DNA of 13,596 nt from Lachnospiraceae bacterium (GTDB taxonomy: Bacteria; Bacillota; Clostridia; Lachnospirales; Lachnospiraceae). The stretch's first letter is position 1; each line of letters begins with the position of its first letter. The DNA lies in the NCBI GenBank assembly GCA_022798035.1, contig JAAWLS010000031.1:1-13596 (forward strand), written 5' to 3'. Below, one piece after another: positions 7,514 to 13,596 of the stretch. The notes beneath the pieces are model-generated. The model was not told the DNA's origin, did no database searches, and worked only from the letters and a program-made list of their open reading frames with translations. A program made the position numbers and the translations under genes.

Positions 7514-9709
7514 TTACAGTACATCTGATAGCAGCTTCCAATTATTACTCTTGATATTGTCAGAGTAAGTTTCTGTACAAATGCAAAGTTCGCCACTTTG
7601 CTTATCCTGACGAACGACCCCGCCGAGCAAATTGTATTTATCCGTGTAAGACTTTAACACATTAAATTTCTTGACAGTAAATTTATCAATATCTTCACTG
7701 TCTCCCGACTTTGTAAATCCGCCTTTTGTTTCAATTATCCACACCTTTCCGTCAGTTGTTCCAATGACATAATCGGGATAAAAGGATTTTTGCTTTTCAA
7801 AATTATCTGTGTAAACGATAGAAAAATACTCAATCCCTTTGTCTCCATTCTTGTAAAACCACTGAACATTTTTGCTGTTCTCACAATAGCGTTCAAAAAG
7901 TTTTTCTGGCAAGGAACGTTTCTCAGCAGAAGAAAGATATCCTTTATATACATTCTTTGAAAACTCTGTTTGTGACTTTGCAGTTCCATCGTATGTAAAA
8001 ATCATCTCCAACGGGAATCCGATTGGTTTCTCCGTCTTTTTTGGAATTGCCAAAGTTAATTGTAGAGATTCGTCTGCCATAGCGTTGCGAACATCTTCAA
8101 CCAGTAAATGCTTATTATTGATTATAAAAGCATATAATTCTCTTGTTTCAATTTTAAGAATTTTGAACTCACAACGTAATCCCTTGAGAAAGAGCTTACG
8201 CACTATGGTGTTTGTGCTGTTGTAGTCCAGATTTACCTTATATCCTATTTCCGCAACACAGTGATGATATTCTTTGCCATGTTTATGTGTATTTAATGCC
8301 TCATGTATCGAAATATCGTTCAGTTCAGCTATATTTTCTTTTGACAAAGTGCTTACGAAACCTGACTTCGTATAGTCAATAATATCCTCTGAAAATGAAT
8401 AGCCATATGCTTCCAGTAATGCCTTGTTTTTTGAGATATCGCTTTTAACATGATATTTCTTTTCAAAATATTTATAAATCACTTTAAGTGAGAGCTTTGC
8501 ATCGCGAGGATAAGGAACATCAGTTTTATATTCGCTGATAAGTGAAAAGAAACGATGTTCTGGCTTTAAAAATACTTTGTATGCGTCAAGCGCACCTTTG
8601 CCTAAGCTCAGTTTTACACTCTCTGTGAATTTTTCGTCTAAAGTATATAGATAGCAACTATCAAGCAAATCGCTCTCAAAGTGTTTGGCTTCAGGCATAC
8701 GACGAATCCGCCCGATAGTCTGAATTTCAAACGTTTCGCTCATATTATCACGAAGCTTTACCAAAATTTGCGCTCTTGGACAATCCCAACCGGTAGCCAC
8801 AGCCTGCTTAATGATAACAGCAATAGGTTCTGCGTTTGGTTTTTCGATATCTTCAAGATTTTGCTTTTTGTCAGAAAGCCAAACGGCAAGGGCGTTATTC
8901 TCATAAGTAATTCCCTTGCTTTCAAAATATTCTTCCACTCTGTCAAGCAAAGCATCTGATTTATTTGGAATCTGCACGATAATAAGGGGATTAATTTCCT
9001 CTTTTCGATTCAAAAATTCCGAATGAAGCTCACGCTGCTTTGCAATAGCCCTATCAAGCAGATATGTAATTTGGTCGTCTACACTAATATGCTGTTCAAA
9101 ATTTTCATTGATAATAAGCAGTTTTTTAATTAAACCTTCTGCAATGACATCTTCCTCTGGAATGTCTATCAAAACAGCGTCTTTATAATTTTTCGGCGTA
9201 GCCGAGCAACGGATTATCTTGTCCGACTGAAACAAATCGATAATATCATCCGCTTTAATCGTATCGTTTTGATGAGATTCATCAACAACGATTTTAAAAC
9301 TCAAATCATTATCCCGTGCATTGCGTATATGTTCAATGAAATTTGTGCGTTCGCTGTCTTTAAGCGCAGTATTGCCTTTCTTTGTCAGCTTCTCCCAGTT
9401 AATAAAACAAGCGTCATTTTCCTCAAAACCAGCCGTCATAATATCAGAGAGCAATTTAGTTTGACTTCCGTGGATGTACCGATCCATCTTTTCTTTGCTC
9501 TGTTCTTCTAAATTACCTTTACCGGGAGTAAGCCACACAAATACTGTTTTATGGTTACCTTTGAGATATTCGTCCATAAAATGAGTGAGTATAATGGTTT
9601 TTCCACTTCCCGTACAACTTCTGAGGATAATATCCCTATTCGGCTGTTCCATTGCGGCAGTTAAATCAGCGATAGCTTTTATCTGAAAATTTGCAAGGGT
9701 AATATCCAT
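7514..9709 (-). CDS. res: Type III restriction enzyme Res subunit (helicase-nuclease)
   Basis: 731-aa cytoplasmic ATP-dependent restriction subunit that works in complex with the adjacent Mod protein. It has a superfamily-2 helicase core: motif I SCTGSGKT (residues 31-38), motif II DESH (143-146), motif III SAT (169-171), TGWDCP (306-311) and motif VI QTIGRIRR (330-337). The GWDCP and GRIRRMPE wording is typical of Res. Near the C-terminus PD (645-646) and ETK (660-662) form a PD-X13-ExK nuclease site with all catalytic residues present. It is shorter than classical EcoP1/EcoP15 Res (near 970 aa), but domain order is intact. The ATG lies 3 nt after the Mod stop, with its GGAGG inside the end of mod, so expression is coupled. 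No frameshift or premature stop was seen. Confidence 0.93.
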   Translation of the reverse strand: MDITLANFQIKAIADLTAAMEQPNRDIILRSCTGSGKTIILTHFMDEYLKGNHKTVFVWLTPGKGNLEEQSKEKMDRYIHGSQTKLLSDIMTAGFEENDACFINWEKLTKKGNTALKDSERTNFIEHIRNARDNDLSFKIVVDESHQNDTIKADDIIDLFQSDKIIRCSATPKNYKDAVLIDIPEEDVIAEGLIKKLLIINENFEQHISVDDQITYLLDRAIAKQRELHSEFLNRKEEINPLIIVQIPNKSDALLDRVEEYFESKGITYENNALAVWLSDKKQNLEDIEKPNAEPIAVIIKQAVATGWDCPRAQILVKLRDNMSETFEIQTIGRIRRMPEAKHFESDLLDSCYLYTLDEKFTESVKLSLGKGALDAYKVFLKPEHRFFSLISEYKTDVPYPRDAKLSLKVIYKYFEKKYHVKSDISKNKALLEAYGYSFSEDIIDYTKSGFVSTLSKENIAELNDISIHEALNTHKHGKEYHHCVAEIGYKVNLDYNSTNTIVRKLFLKGLRCEFKILKIETRELYAFIINNKHLLVEDVRNAMADESLQLTLAIPKKTEKPIGFPLEMIFTYDGTAKSQTEFSKNVYKGYLSSAEKRSLPEKLFERYCENSKNVQWFYKNGDKGIEYFSIVYTDNFEKQKSFYPDYVIGTTDGKVWIIETKGGFTKSGDSEDIDKFTVKKFNVLKSYTDKYNLLGGVVRQDKQSGELCICTETYSDNIKSNNWKLLSDVL

Positions 9710-9712
9710 TTT

Positions 9713-11395
9713 TTAGCCCTCCAGTTCTTTGTAGTAATAGTCAGGAATAATATTTATTGTTATTTTCCTGCCCTTCAAAATCTGTGCTTGCTGTGCATCC
9801 ATTAAAATGTCGTGGCCCAAATACAATTTCTTATATCTGGTGTTACTCTCAAGTTGTTGTATAAAATCGTCAAGTTCTTCATCAGTCAATACAATTCCGA
9901 TTTCCATATTGCCTGTAAAGTTGATACCGTTTTCCAATTCCACCAACTCACGGATATATTTCAGCAATTCATCGGCATACTCATAGTACAATCGGTCTGA
10001 AATTGGAACATAATCCACCTTATAATATTTCAGGCTTGCGGCATAGTTCTCTTTTTCAATAACACGTTTGATACGCTCATAGGTAACATCATGGCAAATT
10101 TTATTTTCGTTATTTGTGCAAAGAATAAATCTGCGGTTGCTGTTTTTGTTTTGTGCGTTTATCCGTAGCAGTGCTTGTGCAGTGGTTCCACTACCAGCAA
10201 AAAAGTCCAAAACCAGTGCACTTTCTTTATTTACCGTACCGATTTGTATTAAATACTTGATTAGCTCTACTGGCTTCGGGTATGGGAAAACCTTTCCTGA
10301 GAATAATTCTCCTAAATCCGCAGTACCTTCTTTTGTCATACCCACTTCGCATGGGAGTTGAGTGGTTGTTGCAGATACTCCTGCCACATTACCTGTTTTT
10401 TTGATTGCCTTTGCTTCGTCTTCGTCCCTAAAATAACGCATTTGTGGCTTTGAAATTTTGAGAAAATCATAATCTCCTGGAAAGATAATCCTATCTTCTT
10501 TAAGGTATTGAGGAAGCGTGTCTTTTGTCACAGCCCAAACACGATTTGGGTTTACAGGATACTCTTTACCATTTTTAGGATTAATCAATGTAAAAGCACT
10601 ATTTGGTCGCTCTGCCGCCGTTCTTTGTGTAGTCAAGTCATGTGTACGCCATTCTCGCCCCGGAATATCTTCAGTAGAAAAATATTTCCTCTGATTTTCT
10701 CGTTTTGTAAAAGCGTTAAACTGGTTGCTTTTTGCATATATTAGTATCCACTCATAATCTTGAGAAATTCCGAAAGGAACATCTGTCTTTGCTGTTCTCT
10801 TTCGCCAGGGAATCATTCCTGCAAAGTTGTTTTCGCTAAATATCAAATCACAGAGCAGTTTTAAATTCGCTTGTTCATTATCATCAATGCTAATAAAGAT
10901 AGCACCCGTATCAGCCAGAAGCCTTCTTGCAATCACAAGTCGTTCTTTGATGAAGGAAAGCCATTTAGAATGAATATAGCCGTCTGTTTTAACGATGAAA
11001 TCATCGTCATACTTAAAGTCATTTATGCCACGATTATATGGTGGATCTATGTAAATGAGGTCAATTTTCCCCTTATGGGTTTTCTCCAAGAGTTTCAATG
11101 AGGCGAGATTATCACCCTCAATGAGAAAGTTTATCTGACCGCCGTTATTGATAAACAAATCTTTTTCTTCAGTCAGCACGGGAGTATGAGTATCCAGTAT
11201 CTCATCTATTTCCTCTCTGTGTTCCTCAAATACAAGACCGTATTTTTTACCATTCATATCTTTTTCAAGCTCTGCAAGGTAAGAGAGAAGATTGCCCGTG
11301 TTCTCGTTCTGTGATGCAGCAGAAATAAAGTTACGAATCTCTTTAATTTTCGCCAGTAAATCTTCACGTTTTTGTTTTGATATATTCGTACTCAT
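9713..11395 (-). CDS. mod: Type III DNA methyltransferase Mod (N6-adenine, beta class)
   Basis: 560-aa S-adenosylmethionine-dependent DNA methyltransferase that recognises the target sequence for both methylation and restriction. The catalytic motif DPPYN (117-121) precedes the SAM-binding motif FFAGSGTT (398-405), the beta-class order used by type III Mod and N6-adenine enzymes. The region between them (about 190-390) should hold the target-recognition domain; specificity cannot be read from it. The N-terminal helical segment (1-75) may mediate subunit contacts. Start ATG 11395 has GGAGG about 8 nt upstream and overlaps the previous gene by 32 nt. It is somewhat shorter than EcoP15I Mod (near 640 aa). 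No simple-sequence tract suggesting phase variation was seen. Confidence 0.93.
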   Translation of the reverse strand: MSTNISKQKREDLLAKIKEIRNFISAASQNENTGNLLSYLAELEKDMNGKKYGLVFEEHREEIDEILDTHTPVLTEEKDLFINNGGQINFLIEGDNLASLKLLEKTHKGKIDLIYIDPPYNRGINDFKYDDDFIVKTDGYIHSKWLSFIKERLVIARRLLADTGAIFISIDDNEQANLKLLCDLIFSENNFAGMIPWRKRTAKTDVPFGISQDYEWILIYAKSNQFNAFTKRENQRKYFSTEDIPGREWRTHDLTTQRTAAERPNSAFTLINPKNGKEYPVNPNRVWAVTKDTLPQYLKEDRIIFPGDYDFLKISKPQMRYFRDEDEAKAIKKTGNVAGVSATTTQLPCEVGMTKEGTADLGELFSGKVFPYPKPVELIKYLIQIGTVNKESALVLDFFAGSGTTAQALLRINAQNKNSNRRFILCTNNENKICHDVTYERIKRVIEKENYAASLKYYKVDYVPISDRLYYEYADELLKYIRELVELENGINFTGNMEIGIVLTDEELDDFIQQLESNTRYKKLYLGHDILMDAQQAQILKGRKITINIIPDYYYKELEG

Positions 11396-11693
11396 TTCTG
11401 CGCCTCCATCTGTTTTTGGTTAGCTTTGCCTGTAAAATATCCCTTTGCATAATTAACTCCCCAACGATCTGAGCATTGGTTGCTTGATTGAACGATATAG
11501 AGGATATAGCAAGCTTTACAGAAGTAGCTACCGCTATATCTTCGTCGCTTATTCTTAATTCTTGTATTTTTTTAATTGCATGGTCTCTATCAAGTAAACC
11601 AGATTTTTTATAATTACAAATAATATTTTCTCTTTCTGCTATATCCTTCATAATTGATTCTTGGTCAAATATATCTTTAACAGGATTGCTCAT
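11364..11693 (-). CDS. Unrecognised 109-aa protein between AbiEii and Mod
   Basis: Start ATG 11691-11693 (MSNPVKDIF), preceded by AGGGAAG about 6 nt upstream, is preferred over an ATG at 11735 lying inside AbiEii. The protein is soluble, largely helical and charged, with a likely coiled or helical-bundle core (ISDEDIAVATSVKLAISSIS, then NAQIVGELIMQRDILQAKL) and a basic arginine/lysine C-terminus. It has no catalytic motif or membrane segment. Its 3' end overlaps mod by 32 nt in another frame, so it is probably translated with mod and may be a small partner, regulator or antitoxin of the methyltransferase complex. I cannot place it in a family. Position and strong coupling argue that it is real. 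Confidence 0.7.
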   Translation of the reverse strand: MSNPVKDIFDQESIMKDIAERENIICNYKKSGLLDRDHAIKKIQELRISDEDIAVATSVKLAISSISFNQATNAQIVGELIMQRDILQAKLTKNRWRRRNEYEYIKTKT

Positions 11694-11709
11694 TATAACT
11701 TCCCTCACA

Positions 11710-12606
11710 TTACATCCACTCGTTATTGGCAGCATACCATTGTTCTGTAAACTCTTTTCTTCCCACCGCTGCTGTAAACGGTTTTGCTAGGAAAACTTTT
11801 ATTGTTTTTAGCACGGTACTGTAATCATCCGTTTTTGAATCGATTTTACGGATAAAAGCTTTCCATTTCTTCTGCATTGCTTCGTCATCATCAAAAGCTG
11901 TAATTTGCCAAAACTGTTCAAGGGTGAAGCTATGTCTACGATTTTCAAAAGTCTTTCTTAATGCTTCAGTTAGCGTTACTCCATCGAAATCAAACTTATT
12001 TGCAAGATAATATATATCATAATAGTCTTTCATTCTACTGGAGAACTCCATAAGGCTAAGGATAGCGTCAATCTTTTCGGCTATCGTTGTTTCAAGAGAA
12101 TAGGTATTTACTGTCGGTGCGATAAAATTATCAAGCTGTGTCGGAATTTTTCGCTTTTCTTGTTTTGGTACAATGACATCGCCAACGCCGAGATCAATAC
12201 TGAACGGAGTTCTTGTATTCTTAATGCGGGCAACCATCGATGCGCCAATACCCGCATATTTTTTTGTAACAGCAATAGGTGCAATATCCTTAATTTCAAA
12301 AATAATAAAATCATTTCCTGTAGGAGTAGCTATAATTTCTTCCAATACAGATTTTAACTGTTCGGGAGTGTTGGGTACTTTACGAAGAAGAAAGTCAACA
12401 TCTACCGTTACACGACTGTCAAAATCGGTAACAGAATATATGAATAATCCGCCTTTAAGCACAAGATTTTCGGAGTATTTGGATTTTTCCAAACGACGCA
12501 GAAACTCCTCCTGACAGAAAAGCTGCAGGCAAAGCTGATAGCTTCTTCCACTTTCTTTTGCCTTGTTTTTCAATCTTGCAAGCACAGATGCAGCAATATC
12601 AGCCAT
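11710..12606 (-). CDS. abiEii: AbiEii/AbiGii family nucleotidyltransferase toxin
   Basis: 298-aa toxin of the AbiE type IV toxin-antitoxin family, a nucleotidyltransferase-fold enzyme. Characterised relatives (MenT) transfer nucleotides to tRNA; AbiEii itself binds GTP. Recognisable motifs are VLKGG (49-53), R65 and the D69-x-D71 pair (RVTVDVDFLL), a third acidic site SIDLGVGD (about 136-143), and the C-terminal signature TIAEKIDAIL followed by RMKDYYDIYYL (174-201). All expected catalytic residues are present, so it should be active. The ATG overlaps the AbiEi stop by 8 nt, with GGAGGTG about 7 nt upstream. In the family, expression causes growth arrest that limits phage spread and is countered mainly by repression by AbiEi. 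Here it precedes restriction-modification genes in one transcript. Confidence 0.9.
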   Translation of the reverse strand: MADIAASVLARLKNKAKESGRSYQLCLQLFCQEEFLRRLEKSKYSENLVLKGGLFIYSVTDFDSRVTVDVDFLLRKVPNTPEQLKSVLEEIIATPTGNDFIIFEIKDIAPIAVTKKYAGIGASMVARIKNTRTPFSIDLGVGDVIVPKQEKRKIPTQLDNFIAPTVNTYSLETTIAEKIDAILSLMEFSSRMKDYYDIYYLANKFDFDGVTLTEALRKTFENRRHSFTLEQFWQITAFDDDEAMQKKWKAFIRKIDSKTDDYSTVLKTIKVFLAKPFTAAVGRKEFTEQWYAANNEWM

Positions 12607-13204
12607 TGAGTAACACCTCCATTATATTCATAACTTTTGTATAAAGTTTCATTTCTTTTGCATACTTCGAGAGGTTCGCAAGATTTTTATTTTTATCGGT
12701 TGCGTATGCGTTGACAGCCTTATTAAAAGTTTCGTTGTCAAGTTTTGTTCGATACTTAAAACAATCACATATTGTGCGTTCCTGGTCATATACAGCAAGC
12801 GCTATGCCATTAAAATTATCTGTGATTTTTCCCATTTGGAAAAATTGTTTTTGAATATAGTAAGCTTTTATCGGGAATTCCTCTATTTTTTTAATGGAAC
12901 GAGACGCTGTTCTTGGTACGGCAACAGACCATTCACGAGGAGCAAAATCACTATACCCATAATGAAACAAGGCGGATTCCACACAAACAATCCCTTGTGG
13001 AAGAAGCTCTCGTATCAACTGTTCCTCTGTAATTTGATTGCTTTGTGGAAACTGATAAACACCTCGTCGGATTCTTTCGATAAAACCTTCTTTACAAAGT
13101 GCAGCCACATCATAATTCTTTATACCTTCTGCTGTAAAGTCAGCAGTTTTTGCAATGCCACCTTTATTTTCAAGTACAGTTTTTACAATTTCTTTTTTAT
13201 TCAA
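12599..13204 (-). CDS. abiEi: AbiEi family antitoxin / transcriptional repressor
   Basis: About 201-aa antitoxin of the AbiE system. An N-terminal winged-helix domain (about the first 60 residues; GGIAKTADFTAEGI, LCKEGFIERIRRGVYQFP) is typical of the family, followed by the AbiEi C-terminal domain. In characterised systems AbiEi represses its own operon. Start choice: the longest frame begins at ATG 13249, but that codon lies only 2-5 nt beyond the -10 box, near or before the expected transcription start, and has no ribosome-binding site. The next usable start is TTG 13202-13204, with a weak GGTG upstream and a natural N-terminus NKKEIVKTVLENKGG. It is the first gene of the operon and overlaps abiEii by 8 nt. 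Confidence 0.85.
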   Translation of the reverse strand: MNKKEIVKTVLENKGGIAKTADFTAEGIKNYDVAALCKEGFIERIRRGVYQFPQSNQITEEQLIRELLPQGIVCVESALFHYGYSDFAPREWSVAVPRTASRSIKKIEEFPIKAYYIQKQFFQMGKITDNFNGIALAVYDQERTICDCFKYRTKLDNETFNKAVNAYATDKNKNLANLSKYAKEMKLYTKVMNIMEVLLNG

Positions 13205-13222
13205 GTAAACACCAACTTTCTG

Positions 13223-13314
13223 CACGCAATTACAAAATATCGTATGCATTTATTGTAACATGAATCAAAAGCAATATCAATAGCTATTGGCGGACAATTT
13301 TTAAATATTGCGTG
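13223..13314. promoter_or_regulatory. Candidate AbiEi operator region
   Basis: Two features surround the promoter. CAATAGCTATTG (13278-13289) is a perfect 12-bp palindrome overlapping the -35 box. CACGCAAT (13223-13230) and ATTGCGTG (13307-13314) are perfect 8-bp inverted arms on either side of the promoter, with looser similarity beyond them. AbiEi proteins are known to repress their own promoters by binding paired inverted repeats, so either could be its site. The repeats are seen; the binding is inferred. Confidence 0.5.
13252..13280 (-). promoter_or_regulatory. Promoter of the seven-gene defence operon
   Basis: On the minus strand TTGATA (13275-13280) and TACAAT (13252-13257) are separated by exactly 17 bp, close to the sigma-A consensus. 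The expected start of transcription is near 13245. It is the only strong promoter noticed ahead of the operon, and the spacing of the downstream genes leaves no room for clear internal ones, so it probably serves all seven genes. Confidence 0.75.
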
Positions 13315-13392
13315 TAATTCATTTATTTATATGATGCCACTTATATTTGCCTTTCACTATTTTTCTAATGAAATTTCGCAGAATAATCACCT

Positions 13393-13425
13393 AAAAAGGC
13401 AGCAGAGTCATTTGCCTCTGCCGCC
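13393..13425 (-). terminator. Rho-independent terminator on the minus strand
   Basis: On the minus strand GGCGGCAGAG (13416-13425) pairs with CTCTGCTGCC (13398-13407), a 10-bp stem with one G-U pair and an 8-nt loop, followed by TTTTT (13393-13397). It ends leftward transcription entering from the right and so insulates the defence promoter, about 110 nt further on. Confidence 0.8.
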
Positions 13426-13596
13426 GATTTCCTATACAAAAATGATTTCTTTCTCTACCATCTCTCTCGCACACGCCCGTATATTATTCATATATCCCAA
13501 AATCCAAACTTATATAAAATCCAAACTTTTCTAAAAATTGCTTGATAACAGAGGATTCTTGTAGGAAAAAGTTTGGATTTCATTTCACAAAGTGCA
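13426..13596. repeat. Right edge with direct and inverted AAATCCAAACTT repeats
   Basis: AAATCCAAACTT occurs in direct orientation at 13500-13511 and 13517-13528. The second copy, extended to 14 nt (13517-13530), has a perfect inverted partner AAAAGTTTGGATTT at 13567-13580 across a 36-nt loop. No convincing gene is seen. A minus-strand frame of about 31 codons crosses the repeats but has no supporting evidence. The structure could be a leader, an operator region or the edge of a small mobile element lying mostly outside the window. Confidence 0.5.

Noticed and set aside
9713..11395. Possible phase-variable repeat tract in mod
   Set aside because: Many type III mod genes carry tandem repeats, but none was seen here when reading the gene.
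11694..11735. Longer start for the 109-aa protein (MLPITSG...)
   Set aside because: It would overlap AbiEii and lacks a good ribosome-binding site, while ATG 11693 has AGGGAAG at proper spacing.
12108..12514. Open frames on both strands within abiEii
   Set aside because: They are shadows of a gene with a complete nucleotidyltransferase motif set.
13205..13249. ATG 13249 as the AbiEi start
   Set aside because: It lies almost at the -10 box of the operon promoter and lacks a ribosome-binding site; TTG 13204 fits better, though this is not proven.
13426..13596. Short repeats as a CRISPR array
   Set aside because: Only three copies, one inverted, with no regular spacer length and no cas genes nearby.

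Overview
The window reads as a low-GC Gram-positive gut Clostridia chromosome, probably Lachnospiraceae-like. This is inferred from strong GGAGG ribosome-binding sites, a Tn4451/TndX-type mobilizable element, and a ferredoxin-type aldo/keto reductase. All real genes except one short remnant lie on the minus strand. No rRNA, tRNA or CRISPR array is visible.

Region 1 (about 1-1669) is ordinary chromosome. It holds an aldo/keto reductase with two C-terminal 4Fe-4S motifs, behind a promoter with a 19-bp spacer of the MerR-activated kind. Next comes the start of a plus-strand gene, probably a PD-(D/E)XK-nuclease-family transposase, cut off after about 59 codons.

Region 2 (about 1670-5909) is the left end and mobility module of an integrative mobilizable element. 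A hairpin marks the end. It is followed by a large serine recombinase, a TnpW-like protein, a MobP-type relaxase, a MobC-like protein, a nested hairpin that could be part of oriT, a tiny frameshifted ORF and a strong leftward promoter. Nearly all of this is broken. The recombinase has lost about 30-35 codons of its catalytic domain and carries a homopolymer frameshift. The relaxase has two nonsense codons, a frameshift and a 161-bp MITE with an 8-bp target duplication. The mobC-like gene is shifted by a 16-bp tandem duplication. The element looks immobilised.

Region 3 (about 6034-13204) is an intact, tightly packed seven-gene leftward operon dedicated to phage defence. In transcription order it encodes AbiEi antitoxin/repressor, AbiEii nucleotidyltransferase toxin, an unrecognised 109-residue protein, type III restriction-modification Mod, Res (helicase plus PD-ExK nuclease), an unrecognised 309-residue soluble protein and a four-helix membrane protein. 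Gaps run from 16 nt down to overlaps. One consensus promoter (TTGATA-17-TACAAT) with a 12-bp palindrome over its -35 box appears to drive it all. A terminator at 13393-13425 isolates it from upstream transcription. The last two genes recall the RexA/RexB pair of phage lambda in size, order and topology. That comparison is inference only, but it is the best candidate here for an undescribed defence module.

The contrast between decayed mobility genes and seven open defence frames suggests that the cargo has been kept by selection after the element was trapped. The right end of the element was not found in the window.
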